A stretch of DNA of 64,000 nt from JABJGO01 sp963921245 (GCA_963921245.4 CAWUEY030000001.1:186001-250000), one strand, 5' to 3'. Numbered from the stretch's first letter, positions 1-9,278 are shown. The notes: generated by a model not told the origin, from the letters alone. Translations and numbers: made by a program.

Positions 1-243
1 GGCGGTGTTCGCCCCTCACGTTCACGCCGTGCCGCCATATAAGGAAACTCAAAGCGTACACATTGGAATCCCGCCGCCGCGACTCCAGTTGCGAATGCCT
101 CCATAAAGGGGCTGTCCATAGGCGCACCAGCACCATGCGCCAGTATGACTGTCAGGGCGGCGTCATTGGGTCCATCAGTTAACCCAGGATACTTCATGGG
201 TCATGCCTATCTGAGTGTCTTAAAGAGGGGCATAAAGCTAAGC
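1..243. other. Non-coding flank with possible IS end
   Basis: I see no convincing gene here. The stretch near 109-120 begins with GGGGCTGTCC, which could be the outer end of the IS1595-like element whose 5' coding stub follows at 244, but no partner repeat is visible. Confidence 0.3.
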
Positions 244-357
244 ATGGCAATGAAAAACAAGTATGCGGCCCGTTCAAGAATTTCCGAAGCTAAAATTCGC
301 GAAGTCGTTCGGCATTTTGCCGCCGACCTGACTGCCCTTCAGACGGCGCAATTGAGC
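244..357 (+). pseudogene. IS1595-like transposase, 5' stub
   Basis: A short reading frame starts at ATG 244 (second ATG at 250). Its product begins MAMKNKYAARSRISEAK and continues with VVRHFAADLTALQTAQLS, which resembles the N-terminal helix-turn-helix region of IS1595-type transposases. The frame is lost at about 357, exactly where the left end of the IS256-family element begins, so about 38 codons remain. No downstream part appears on the far side of the IS256 element, so the locus has also been rearranged. The family name rests on recalled N-terminal similarity only. Confidence 0.4.
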
Positions 358-1709
358 AATAACGTAAAGAAAGTTGCGCACATTTGATCGGGCGGTGGTT
401 TCGCCTCTGGTTAGAATTGATTTTCTGAAAATCAATGTTAGCCAGGAAGAAAGGAACCACCATGAACGAGCATAACAAGACAGAAGCATTGAGCAAGGTC
501 ATTAGAATTGCCGCTGAGCGTATCTGGGATCACCTGGGCAAGGTTGTCCGCACCACAGTCGAGGAGACACTGAACGCGCTATTGGCCGCGGAAGCGGACG
601 CTTTGGCCGAAGCTGGCCGCTATGAACGGGCTGATGCTCGTCGAGGTTACCGAGCTGGTTATCGTGCCCGCCGGCTTCACACGAAAGCCGGTGAGGTGAC
701 ACTAAAGGTCCCAAAGCTCCGCAGGCAGGCCTTCGAGGCGGCGATCATCGAACGCTACCGCCGCCGGGCGGCATCCGTCGAAGAAGCTTTGATGGAGATG
801 TATTTGGCTGGCGTCTGTCCGCGCCGGACCTGGGATATCACCGATGGTCTCAAGGGCCCGCGGGTCAGCGCGGGCACGGTGTCGACCCTGAACAAGAAGA
901 TTTACGCCAAGATCGAGGAATGGCGCAACGCGGCGATCCCGGGCGCGCATCCTTACGTTTATTTGGACGGTATCGTGCTCAAGCGGACTTGGGCCGGGGA
1001 AGTCCGCCATGTTTGCCTGCTTGTCGCCATTGGCGGGGGCGCGGAGGGCTTCAGGGAGATGCTGGGGATTGTCGAGGGTGCCAAGGAGGGCAAAGTCGGG
1101 AAGGTCTGCGTTCCTTAAGCATCTCAAGCGGCGCCGCCTGAAGGGGGTTCAACTTATAATCGCCGACGCCTGCCTGGGTCTGATCTTCGCCGTCGGGGAA
1201 TATTATCCAGACGCCCGCTAGCAGCGCTGTGTGGTGCATTTCTACCGCAACGTCTTCAGTCACGTAGCGTCAACCAAGGTGCGCGAGGTGGCGCATATGC
1301 TGAACGCCATCCACGCCAGCGAGGACCGATCAGCGGCTAAGACCAAGAGCAATGAAGGGATCGCTAAACTGAAGGCTCTCCGACGGGCGAAGGCGGCGGA
1401 ACTGGTGGCGGGATCAATTACGGAGACCTTCGCCTATTACGCTTTCCCGGATCAGCACTGGATCAAATTGAAAACCAACAATCCGCTGGAGAGGCTCAGG
1501 CGGGAAATCCGCAGACGGACCCGCGTCGGCGGCGCCTTCCCGGATGCGCAATCCTGTCTCAGCATGGCTGCAGCCAGGCTGAGACACATCGCTGGAAGCA
1601 AATGGAGCACACGGCACTACATGAACATGGATCCGCTGAAACAGACGGAAACCAACACCAGAGCAGACACCGCCTGAAAATAAAAGTGCGCAGGTTTCTT
1701 GACACTATC
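358..1709 (+). mobile_element. IS256-family insertion sequence, degenerate
   Basis: The element is about 1352 bp, normal for IS256. The right inverted repeat (1668-1709), read on the minus strand, begins GATAGTGTCAAGAAACCTGC. The left end (358-397) matches it imperfectly: it keeps the AAGAAA, TGCGCAC and GCGGTG blocks but has lost 2 bp and the outer GATAGTGTC. No 8-9 bp target duplication is visible on the two sides. The transposase inside is broken. The element is therefore an old, immobile copy unless helped in trans. Confidence 0.8.
435..1677 (+). pseudogene. IS256-family transposase, frameshifted and nonsense-interrupted
   Basis: This is a DDE transposase of the IS256 (Mutator-like) family, which cuts and pastes the surrounding element. 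The first part (435 to about 1100) carries the first catalytic Asp in YLDGIVLKRTW. Near 1095-1110 the frame shifts by one, and the protein resumes as SAFLKHLKRRRLKGVQLII with the second Asp (ADACLGL). A TAG at 1219-1221 then interrupts it before QRCVVHFYRNVF, and the catalytic Glu lies in TNNPLERLRREI. All three catalytic residues survive, so the two lesions look recent compared with the decay of the left inverted repeat. Confidence 0.88.
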
Positions 1710-1774
1710 TCCAGCGGCGACCTCCCCGGCGGAGTGACGGCCGCATGAATGAGGCGGACACCCGCGCTGAGGCC

Positions 1775-2530
1775 TCACAAAATCTGGCTCAGGAATTCTC
1801 TGGTGCGCGGGTCCCTGGCATCGTCAAAGAACGTGGTGGGCGGGCCGTGTTCAACGATCACTCCCCGGTCTGTGAAGTAGATATGATTGGAAACTTCCCG
1901 GGCAAATCCCATTTCATGTGTGACCAGAATACAGGTCATGCCCTCTTCGGCCAGCTCGCGGATGGTGACCAGAACTTCCTTCACCGTTTCCGGATCGAGA
2001 GCCGCCGTGACCTCATCAAACAACATAACGTCGGGATTCATGGCAAGGGAGCGGGCAATGGCAACGCGTTGTTGCTGACCGCCGGAAAGTTCGCCGGGGT
2101 AACTGTCTTCCTTGCCCTCTAGGCGCACTTTCCTGATCAGGTCGCGGGCCCGGACCTCCACGTCCTGCCTGTTCTGTTTTAACACCGAAACCGGGGCCAT
2201 CATGATGTTCTGAAGCGCGGTTTTGTGGGGGAACAGATTGTATTGTTGGAACACCATGCCGACTTTTTTACGCAGTTCCAGTTTGTTGAGGTTCGGGTCG
2301 TTGACTTCCTGTCCTTCAACCAAGATGGAGCCCGCGTTAATGGGGTTGAGCGCGTTCACGCAGCGGATCAATGTGGATTTACCCGAGCCACTGGGGCCGA
2401 TGATGCAGACACATTCACCTTTCATGATGTCCATGGAAACGCCCTTCAGCACCTCCAGAGGTCCGAAGGACTTATGAACATCCTGGATGGAAACCATGGG
2501 TTGATCGGGTGTCCAGCCTGGTTGTGACAT
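1775..2530 (-). CDS. Polar amino acid ABC transporter ATP-binding protein
   Basis: ATPase subunit of a PAAT-type (GlnQ/ArtP-like) importer, acting on the cytoplasmic face of the membrane. The 251-residue length is normal. Visible motifs are Walker A GPSGSGKST (about residues 45-53), the Q-loop in FQQYNLFPH, signature LSGGQQQR, Walker B VMLFDE and the H-loop in THEMG. The D-loop region reads DEVTAALDPE instead of DEPTSALDPE, a variant I recall in other alphaproteobacterial members. I chose ATG 2530 over GTG 2533 because of a GAGG at suitable spacing. It is the last gene of the operon, 17 bp after the second permease. Confidence 0.93.
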   Translation of the reverse strand: MSQPGWTPDQPMVSIQDVHKSFGPLEVLKGVSMDIMKGECVCIIGPSGSGKSTLIRCVNALNPINAGSILVEGQEVNDPNLNKLELRKKVGMVFQQYNLFPHKTALQNIMMAPVSVLKQNRQDVEVRARDLIRKVRLEGKEDSYPGELSGGQQQRVAIARSLAMNPDVMLFDEVTAALDPETVKEVLVTIRELAEEGMTCILVTHEMGFAREVSNHIYFTDRGVIVEHGPPTTFFDDARDPRTREFLSQIL

Positions 2531-2547
2531 CACACGTACCTCGTTTC

Positions 2548-3438
2548 TTACAGCTTCACGGCGTAGCGGCGCTCAAGCCGCAGGGTCCACCGGGCGATGG
2601 GATAGCAATAGACAAAGAAGATGAGTAGGGCAAAACCATAGAACGGAACCAGCAGTTCCGGATGGTTGTCGGAACCTTCCATGGCCTGCCGGGACAGGGT
2701 GATCAGTTCTTCCACGCCCAACAGGGAACACAGCGGTGTCGCCATGGTCAGGATGGCATACCAGTTCATCCAGGGCGGAATCATGCGTTTGAAGCACTGC
2801 GGCAGGATAATCATCCAAAGCTGCTGGGTCCGATTGAACGCCAATGCCTCGGACGCCTCCCACTGAGCCGTGGGAACAGATTGTACGGCGCCGCGGACGA
2901 TCTCGGCGATGTTCGCCATGATGGGCAGGGAAAGGCCGATGACGGCCTTCATCCAGTCCGGCACCGGAATGATGAGATCACCAATGGTGATTTCAAAAGG
3001 TAACGCCAGCAGGACGATGTAAAGGAGCACCAGCCATGGTGAATTTCGGAAAGCCTGGGTGATGAATTTTGCGGCGATCCGAACGGGTGTGATCAGCGAT
3101 ATCTGCGCGAACCCCAGCAATACGCCCAGAAACGTGCCAATTGCCATGGCAAAAAAGGAAATCAGGACGTTGAACAGAAAGCCTTCGGTAATTAGAAACG
3201 GCAACCATCGGATCAGGGTCTGAACCGCATCCGTGTAGGTGAATTTTGCCGCCGATGCGCTCAGCGGCCAAAGCAGGATGACAGCCACCAGGAGAAATGG
3301 CGCCCACCATGGTATGGCGGCGATCCACCGGCTGACCATCAGGGGATGGGGGCCGCTGGCCCGGTTCTGGTCCAGGGGCAACAGAACCGGAAGGTCCGTA
3401 AAGGTTTGTGTTGTGACACCGGGGATTGATCTGCTCAT
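2548..3438 (-). CDS. Amino acid ABC transporter permease (second)
   Basis: Inner-membrane permease of the PAAT/HisM family, pairing with the permease encoded just upstream. The start is set at ATG 3438, which overlaps the upstream stop as ATGA and implies translational coupling; this gives 296 residues. A long N-terminal cytoplasmic stretch (about 40 residues) precedes the first hydrophobic segment. The EAA loop reads WEASEALAFNRTQQLWMIILP, with the invariant Gly replaced by Ala (ALAF rather than ALGF). A longer start at 3474 is possible but would run into the upstream gene. Confidence 0.9.
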   Translation of the reverse strand: MSRSIPGVTTQTFTDLPVLLPLDQNRASGPHPLMVSRWIAAIPWWAPFLLVAVILLWPLSASAAKFTYTDAVQTLIRWLPFLITEGFLFNVLISFFAMAIGTFLGVLLGFAQISLITPVRIAAKFITQAFRNSPWLVLLYIVLLALPFEITIGDLIIPVPDWMKAVIGLSLPIMANIAEIVRGAVQSVPTAQWEASEALAFNRTQQLWMIILPQCFKRMIPPWMNWYAILTMATPLCSLLGVEELITLSRQAMEGSDNHPELLVPFYGFALLIFFVYCYPIARWTLRLERRYAVKL

Positions 3439-4196
3439 GTGCCATACCCTGGAATATGCATGGCCTTTTCCCATTTGTGCATGGAAAACACCAGAATGCC
3501 GACAAGGCCGATATAGACCACGAAGACCACGCTCAGCGCCGGATAGAGCGCTGAGGGAAAGTCATTCCAGATGCCGAGCATCTGATAGAGAAGTTCTGGC
3601 ACGGCAATGGCAAGGGCCTGGGTCGTTGTCTTGACCAGGTTGACAAGGTTGTTATTGAGGGCGGGTAACGAAACGCGAAATGCTAGCGGCAGAACAATGT
3701 ATCCGTAAATCTGCAATCTGTTGAAACCGAGCGCTTCTGCGGCTTCCTGTGTGGATTCGGGAACGGCTTCAATCCCGGCGCGGAAGATTTCCACATTGAA
3801 GGCGCCGGCAAAAAACGACAGCGAGATAATGGCCCAGCCAACGTTGGAGATGATGGGGACTTCCAACCAGCCATCCGGTGAATGGGTTGGTGTGAACTGC
3901 CCCAAGGCGAAATAGAAGAACAGGAGTTGCACAAAGGGTGGCGTGTTGCGGAAAAACTGGATATAGCCCTGAACCAGACGGCGCAATATCACCAGCGGGG
4001 AACCCTGTAACCACGCGCCCACAACGCCGATGATTACGCTGAAAAACACGCAAAGGACAGAGAGCTCAACGGTGACCCAGAAGCCCTTGACCAGCCGCTC
4101 CCATTGAACAGGATCATGGAAAAAGACGAAGTTCCACCGGGGTGCGACTTCATACAGATCGAGAAAGTACCGACCGATAAGTTCGGGCATTTCCAT
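3435..4196 (-). CDS. Amino acid ABC transporter permease (first)
   Basis: Permease of the HisM/GlnP family, 253 residues, with several membrane segments and a canonical EAA loop (EAAEALGFNRLQIYGYIVLP). Together with the next permease it forms the heteromeric channel of the importer. It follows the binding-protein gene after a 72-bp gap holding a hairpin, and ends with a 4-bp ATGA overlap into the next gene. Confidence 0.92.
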   Translation of the reverse strand: MEMPELIGRYFLDLYEVAPRWNFVFFHDPVQWERLVKGFWVTVELSVLCVFFSVIIGVVGAWLQGSPLVILRRLVQGYIQFFRNTPPFVQLLFFYFALGQFTPTHSPDGWLEVPIISNVGWAIISLSFFAGAFNVEIFRAGIEAVPESTQEAAEALGFNRLQIYGYIVLPLAFRVSLPALNNNLVNLVKTTTQALAIAVPELLYQMLGIWNDFPSALYPALSVVFVVYIGLVGILVFSMHKWEKAMHIPGYGT

Positions 4197-4216
4197 TGAC
4201 CGTGTTAATCCGCCGG

Positions 4217-4248
4217 AAAAGGGTGCCCGCCAGTCGGCGAGACACCCC
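4217..4248 (-). terminator. Attenuator hairpin between binding-protein and permease genes
   Basis: Read on the minus strand, a GGGTG...CACCC arm pair (4243-4247 with 4221-4225) encloses an inner CGCC/GGCG pairing around a GACT loop, and is followed by TTTT. It sits right after the stop of the binding-protein gene and before the first permease. Such hairpins are known to let the abundant binding protein be expressed above the membrane components. The stem has a small internal bulge. Confidence 0.55.
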
Positions 4249-4268
4249 GGTTTCCGGAAGTTTCCGGC

Positions 4269-5108
4269 TTACTCAGCCAGCCAGTCGGCGTACTGAGCTT
4301 TCTTATCTTCTAGGAACTGGGTCGGCTGGATACCCCATTTGGCTTCCCATTCCTGCAACTGACCGGATTGCAGCCAGTCAAAGCTGATACCGGACATGAA
4401 GTGCCCGAAGACGCAATTGCGTTCTTCCAGTGGCACGGCCAGACCCCAGGGGTTGTCATCCTCTGAGTTCAGCGGCATTTCAAAGTCGTCCCAGTTGCCG
4501 GATGACAGATCGGAACCGATAGAGGAATCATCGTAAACCCAGGCAACGCATTTCTTGTCGCGGAGCGCCTGTTTGGCTTCGGCGTTACCGGTGAACGCAA
4601 TAATTTCCACACCATAACGTTCGGTTACAACCTGATTGTAGAAAGCCCCCTGCTTGCCGCAAACGGGTTTGCCACGCAAGTCTTCCCATTCATCCAGCCC
4701 CAGCGCCTTCGGAGACATGATGTTCGTACCGGATGTGTAGTAGTTCGGGCTAACGATGCCGACTATCTTGCGGCGGTCCTCACGATCGGACATGGTCGCG
4801 ATCATCAGATCGATTTTGCCCTGTTCCAGGAACTGCATGCGGTTGGACGACTGAACGGCGACCAGTTCCAGGTCAACACCCATGGCATCGGCGGCGGCCT
4901 CAGCCATATCGATTTCCATGCCGACGATGTCACCCTGTTCGTTCCGGAACCCCCAGGGTTTGTAGTCGGCTTTTACACCCACCACGACCTTGCCGCGTTC
5001 CATGACCTTGTTCCAACGCTCGTTTGTACACTGGGCGGCAATGGCGGCGGAAGTACTGATAGTGAATACGGCGGCGGCAGATACCGCCAATACGGTTTTT
5101 CTGAGCAT
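4269..5108 (-). CDS. Periplasmic amino acid-binding protein of ABC transporter
   Basis: Type II solute-binding protein (SBP_bac_3), first gene of the importer operon. The start at ATG 5108 has GGGAG just upstream; the open frame continues further 5' without support. The 279-residue product begins with a Sec signal peptide (KTVLAVSAAAVFTISTSAAIAA) and then a typical first strand GKVVVGVKADYKPWGFRNEQG. Motifs such as VGMEIDMAEAAADAMG are standard for polar amino-acid binders. Three Cys in the mature part could form a disulfide. The substrate cannot be read off; the neighbouring PLP lyase suggests an amino acid or diamine. Confidence 0.93.
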   Translation of the reverse strand: MLRKTVLAVSAAAVFTISTSAAIAAQCTNERWNKVMERGKVVVGVKADYKPWGFRNEQGDIVGMEIDMAEAAADAMGVDLELVAVQSSNRMQFLEQGKIDLMIATMSDREDRRKIVGIVSPNYYTSGTNIMSPKALGLDEWEDLRGKPVCGKQGAFYNQVVTERYGVEIIAFTGNAEAKQALRDKKCVAWVYDDSSIGSDLSSGNWDDFEMPLNSEDDNPWGLAVPLEERNCVFGHFMSGISFDWLQSGQLQEWEAKWGIQPTQFLEDKKAQYADWLAE

Positions 5109-5294
5109 GTTACTCTCCCTTTTGAATCTTGTTGTTTGGTGTTTCTCAGTCATTATTGATTGATTAAAGCGTATGGAGCATATGTTAGGCTTGTCAACGA
5201 CATTATTGCGGTTTTCTACGCGCACGCGGATTGGCCGCGCTTGCCGACGTTGAGGCTGCTCTCAAGGATAATCAGTATTACTGGAAAGATGAAG

Positions 5295-6521
5295 ATGAGC
5301 CCATCGGAAACTGAGGAAATCAAACCCTTCGACGGTATTCGCGTTATCGATATGACCCATGTGCTGGCCGGACCGTTTTCCACGCACCAACTGGCTATGC
5401 TGGGCGCCGATGTGATCAAGGTTGAAGGACCCGATGCGCCGGATATGACGCGTGAAGAAGGGGCGACACCTGTTCTCAACGCGCAGGGTTACGGGACTTA
5501 TTTTCTGGCCCAGAATAGTGGCAAGCGCGCCATCGCCGTTGATATCAAATCCGACGCCGGACGCGCCGCCATTGAAGCCCTGATAAAGACAGCCGATGTA
5601 CTGGTGGAAAATTACACGACCGGGACTCTGGATGGGCTGGGCCTGGGATATGCCGCCATGAAGGCCGTGAACCCGCGCCTGATCTATTGCTCCCTCACCG
5701 GGTTTGGCCAGACCGGTCCGAAAGCCGGTGATCCGGCTTATGATGTCGTTATTCAGGCCTTTACCGGTTTGATGGACTCAAACGGTGAAGAAAACTCACC
5801 ACCCGTCCGGGTTGGCGCACCCATGGTGGATTATGGCGCCGGTGCACAAGCCGCCCTTGCCATTTCAGCGGCCCTGTTTCAGCGGGAACGCACAGGCAGA
5901 GGGCAACGCATTGACGTAGCCATGGCCGATGCAGCCCTGATGCTTCAGGGTGTCATGGTTACGGCGACGCTCGCCAGTGGCAGCCCACCGAAATCCCACG
6001 GCAATACGCACCCGAAGTATGCCGGGTATGCAACTTTTGACACGGCTGATGGCCGGATCATGATCGGTGGCTGGACCAACAGGCAAATGGCCAGGCTCTA
6101 TCGGGTGCTGGGCGATGAAGTCCGTGCGGTACGAACGGAAAGTACGCCGCGCGGCGAAGTCGGAACATTGCGCGAGGAAGACGGCGGTTTCATTCGGGAA
6201 TGCCTGATGGCGAAATCGGCGGACGCGTGGGAGACAATCCTCAACGACCATCACGTGCCGGCATCCCGGGTCCGGACGGTTGACGAGACCATGGCGAGCG
6301 CGCAGATTGCCTCTCGGCGGGTGCTGCAAAGTTATCATGGCAATGACGTGGAAGGTGCGCCGCCTAGGTTGCCGGTCGCGGCTTTCCTGTATGAGCACGG
6401 TGGTCCGGAAATCAAACGGGCGCCGCCCCGTCATGGCCAACATACGACAGAAATTCTCAGTGAGCTGGGATACAGCGACCAAGCGATCAATGATATGCGC
6501 AACCGCGGTGACGTGCTCTGA
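5295..6521 (+). CDS. CaiB/BaiF (class III) CoA-transferase
   Basis: Cytoplasmic class III CoA-transferase, moving CoA between carboxylic acids; the exact acids are not predictable. The 408-residue product starts at ATG 5295, chosen over 5289 for the spacing to GGAAAG. It opens with the family signature FDGIRVIDMTHVLAGPFST, then LGADVIKVEGP and the catalytic Asp (about D150) in DPAYDVVIQAFTG. It is a single-domain enzyme, unlike the two-domain DMSP CoA-transferase DddD. It is divergent from the ABC operon and meets the PLP lyase gene tail to tail with no gap. Confidence 0.88.
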   Translation: MSPSETEEIKPFDGIRVIDMTHVLAGPFSTHQLAMLGADVIKVEGPDAPDMTREEGATPVLNAQGYGTYFLAQNSGKRAIAVDIKSDAGRAAIEALIKTADVLVENYTTGTLDGLGLGYAAMKAVNPRLIYCSLTGFGQTGPKAGDPAYDVVIQAFTGLMDSNGEENSPPVRVGAPMVDYGAGAQAALAISAALFQRERTGRGQRIDVAMADAALMLQGVMVTATLASGSPPKSHGNTHPKYAGYATFDTADGRIMIGGWTNRQMARLYRVLGDEVRAVRTESTPRGEVGTLREEDGGFIRECLMAKSADAWETILNDHHVPASRVRTVDETMASAQIASRRVLQSYHGNDVEGAPPRLPVAAFLYEHGGPEIKRAPPRHGQHTTEILSELGYSDQAINDMRNRGDVL

Positions 6522-7748
6522 TCATACGTCTTCCGGGTTGCAGCCAACCATAGCTTTGTAGATAACCGCATCGGTTGCACCCTCCGTGCCAAACACCAGA
6601 GCGTGACTGTTGGTGGTCAATTGTAGCGCCTTGCGCAGATCATCACGCTGTGCGCAGGCAATCAATGCGGCGAGGCCAGCCACAGCGGATTCGCCCGCGA
6701 CGATTTTCGGATCACCATCGTCACCCGAGGCCAGCCGTTTCATCACCGGCGCAACGGTTCCATCCGCGATGAGAATGAAATCATCGACAGCGGGGCCAAG
6801 AATCTGCCAGGCGAGTTGTGATATCTCTCCGCAGGACAACCCCGCCATGACACTTTCCTCTTCGATGGTGAGCACGGACTGCGGGCCGTTTTCGGAAGCA
6901 TTGAACAGGCATTTGGCCAGGGTCGGCTCAACAATCACAAAGCGTGGTCGATCCGCACCGGTTTTATCCCAGATGTAACCCAGAACGGCGGCGGCCAACC
7001 CACCGCATCCGGCCTGGACAAACACGTGGGTTAAAGGGTTACCCTCGGGGAGTTGGTCGAATACCTCGTCGATCATGACGCTGTACCCGGCCATGGCCTG
7101 TTTCGGTAGTTCCATGTATCCGGGATACGAAGTGTCGGAAACGATGTGCCATCCGTTCTCTGCCGCATCACTGGCGCAGGCGCGTACAGAGTCATCATAA
7201 TCACCCTCAATGCGCACCACCGTTGCACCAAACTTGGCAATGGCATCGCAGCGGCCCTGGCTGACCTCTGCATGAACATAGATAAGACAGGGACAACCGA
7301 AGTTCTGTGCGCCCCAGGCAACAGACCGCCCATGGTTGCCGTCAGTGGCCGAAACCATGGTGATACCCGATGCCACATCCCGGTACTTGCCGCCCCGAAC
7401 GTCCTGCATGGTGACAGATTTGCCGAGTTGACGAGATATTTCCTGGGTCAGGGCATAAAGAACCTCGTAGGCTCCACCCAGGGCCTTGAAGCTGCCAAGG
7501 CCGAACCGGGTGCTTTCGTCCTTGTAGGAAATAGCGCCGATTCCAAGGCTTTCCGCAAGACCATCAAGGGAAAGAAGGTCAGTTTTGTCATAGGCGGGCC
7601 ACTGATGAATTTCCGCCCTGGCGGATGCACTGAAGTCCGCCCCGACGATGGATTTTGCCGTTTCGGGATACGGCGATCCGGGTTGCACCCACCGGTTGGA
7701 AAGATGGCTGGTTGCACGCATATCTTCAGCGGAAAACTCAACACTCAT
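6522..7748 (-). CDS. Diaminopropionate ammonia-lyase-like PLP enzyme
   Basis: Fold-type II PLP enzyme of 408 residues resembling diaminopropionate ammonia-lyase, which converts 2,3-diaminopropionate to pyruvate and ammonia. The PLP lysine is about K88 in GLGSFKALGG; the Asn loop reads SATDGNHGRSVAWGA and the phosphate-binding glycine loop is QAGCGGLAAAV. A threonine dehydratase- or hydroxyaspartate-type activity is also possible in this superfamily. It is followed by an MFS gene in the other direction of the map (7777-9039, same strand, 28 bp upstream), so both may be co-transcribed, the carrier first. Confidence 0.83.
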   Translation of the reverse strand: MSVEFSAEDMRATSHLSNRWVQPGSPYPETAKSIVGADFSASARAEIHQWPAYDKTDLLSLDGLAESLGIGAISYKDESTRFGLGSFKALGGAYEVLYALTQEISRQLGKSVTMQDVRGGKYRDVASGITMVSATDGNHGRSVAWGAQNFGCPCLIYVHAEVSQGRCDAIAKFGATVVRIEGDYDDSVRACASDAAENGWHIVSDTSYPGYMELPKQAMAGYSVMIDEVFDQLPEGNPLTHVFVQAGCGGLAAAVLGYIWDKTGADRPRFVIVEPTLAKCLFNASENGPQSVLTIEEESVMAGLSCGEISQLAWQILGPAVDDFILIADGTVAPVMKRLASGDDGDPKIVAGESAVAGLAALIACAQRDDLRKALQLTTNSHALVFGTEGATDAVIYKAMVGCNPEDV

Positions 7749-7776
7749 GATCTGTCTCTTAAGTTTAATTCTGAAC

Positions 7777-9039
7777 CTATGCGGCGACTGCTTGCGGCGC
7801 TATGCGCTCCCGAATGGGAAGGTGAATAATCGCAGAGAACGCCCCGACACCAACGCCGACCCACCAAACGATGTCGTACGATCCATACTGGTCATAAAGA
7901 ACACCACCCAGCCAGACACCCATGAAGCCGCCCAGCTGGTGGGAAAAGAAGACAATGCCGTAGAGCGTCCCCATATACTTAAGGCCGTAGATGTAGGCGA
8001 TTAATCCGGATGTCAAGGGCACCGTCGCCAGCCACAGGCTCCCCATCACGAGCGAGAATACAACAACCGTTGTGGGGGTCATGGGCAACAGGATGAAAAC
8101 GGCGGCGGCCAGGGTTCGCGCGGTGTAGATGTAGGCCAGAAGATACTTCTTGGTCCATTTCTTACCCATGGCACCGGCGATCAGGGTACCGGCAATGTTG
8201 GCAAGACCGATGAGAGCGATCGCAAACGCGCCTAGAGAGGACGTGCTGGAAATGCCGATGCTGCGCATGATGCTATCGGGCGGAATGGCGGCACAGACCT
8301 CTGTAATGAAGGCGGGGAAGTGTGCGGTAATGAACGCCAGTTGAAAACCACAGGAGAAGAAGCCCAGAAAAATCATGGTGAAGCTAGGGTCCTTCAGGGC
8401 CCGAACCAGCACCTGTCCCATACTTTCCTCAAGTTCCTGGCGGGTCGCCTGTTTTTCGGTTCGCATCATGGGCAGGAAAACAAGAACCGAGAGAATGATC
8501 GCCGCAAAGACCAGAAACACGCTGGGCCACGGCATAACCTGTAGCAGGCCATCGGCAACCGGAGGGCCGATAATCTGTCCTGCAGACCCGGCGGCTGTTG
8601 CTATCCCCAACGCCATGGAGCGGTTTTCATCCGATGATGCCCGCCCGACGATGGCGAGAATAACCCCGAAGCCTGTACCGGCAATGCCGAATCCGATCAG
8701 AACCTCATAGATATGGTGTTCGATAGGGGTAACGGCATAACTGCTGAGTACGAGACCCAATGCATAGAGAATGGCACCCAGAATGATGGCTTTTCGATCA
8801 CCAAATTTTTCGGCCAGGGCCCCGAACAAGGGCTGTCCCACACCCCATGCCAAGTTCTGAATTGCAATGGCAAGCGAGAATTCGTAACGAAGCCAGCCAA
8901 ACTGCTCCGCAATGGGTATCTGAAACACGCCGAACGTTGCTCGAATGGCAAAACCGGTCATAAGGATGATACATCCCGCGATCAGAACGGGCGTCATCAG
9001 CGGTGCGGTATCTTGCACGGCGGGAATCTTGGTGCTCAT
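7777..9039 (-). CDS. MFS transporter
   Basis: Major facilitator superfamily carrier, 420 residues with about 12 hydrophobic segments. The N-terminal half has the loop FGALAEKFGDRKAIILGA, matching the MFS motif between segments 2 and 3. A cytoplasmic central loop (MMRTEKQATRQELEESMGQ) separates the two halves. The pattern is like that of monocarboxylate/oxalate-formate type carriers, but the substrate is not determined. It lies upstream of, and close to, the diaminopropionate lyase-like gene on the same strand. Confidence 0.85.
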   Translation of the reverse strand: MSTKIPAVQDTAPLMTPVLIAGCIILMTGFAIRATFGVFQIPIAEQFGWLRYEFSLAIAIQNLAWGVGQPLFGALAEKFGDRKAIILGAILYALGLVLSSYAVTPIEHHIYEVLIGFGIAGTGFGVILAIVGRASSDENRSMALGIATAAGSAGQIIGPPVADGLLQVMPWPSVFLVFAAIILSVLVFLPMMRTEKQATRQELEESMGQVLVRALKDPSFTMIFLGFFSCGFQLAFITAHFPAFITEVCAAIPPDSIMRSIGISSTSSLGAFAIALIGLANIAGTLIAGAMGKKWTKKYLLAYIYTARTLAAAVFILLPMTPTTVVVFSLVMGSLWLATVPLTSGLIAYIYGLKYMGTLYGIVFFSHQLGGFMGVWLGGVLYDQYGSYDIVWWVGVGVGAFSAIIHLPIRERIAPQAVAA

Positions 9040-9203
9040 AGGTGTGGTCTTCCGGCACTCGGCGTTCGGGGGTTATTGGGACATATTCATGATACACGAC
9101 CCCCCGGATGGCAAACATTTCCACGGGAGATTTTGATGAGTGATCACCAACGCAAAAACGTTCCGGCGTCTCACGATGACTCATGCCGTCCTCAGAGGAA
9201 AGC

Positions 9204-9278
9204 TGGCTGGGGCGGCAGGATTCGAACCTGCGAATGCTGATACCAAAAACCAGTGCCTTACCACTTGGCGACGCCCCA
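9204..9278 (-). tRNA. tRNA-Gln (TTG)
   Basis: Read on the minus strand it starts TGGGGCGTCGCCAAGTGGTA, has an anticodon arm CTGGT-TTTTGGT-ATCAG giving anticodon TTG, a T-arm with GGTTCGAATCC and an acceptor stem closing TGGGGCG with CGCCCCA. The 3' CCA is encoded (9204-9206) after discriminator G, as expected for glutamine. About 120 bp of non-coding DNA separates it from ispE. Confidence 0.95.

Noticed and set aside
1775..2530. DEVTAALDPE instead of DEPTSALDPE as a sign of a defective ATPase
   Set aside because: The catalytic Glu and Asp are kept, and I recall the Val variant in other amino-acid ABC ATPases, so it looks like a clade feature.
5295..6521. CoA-transferase considered as DMSP-cleaving DddD
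   Set aside because: DddD has two CaiB domains and is about twice as long; this is a single-domain enzyme.
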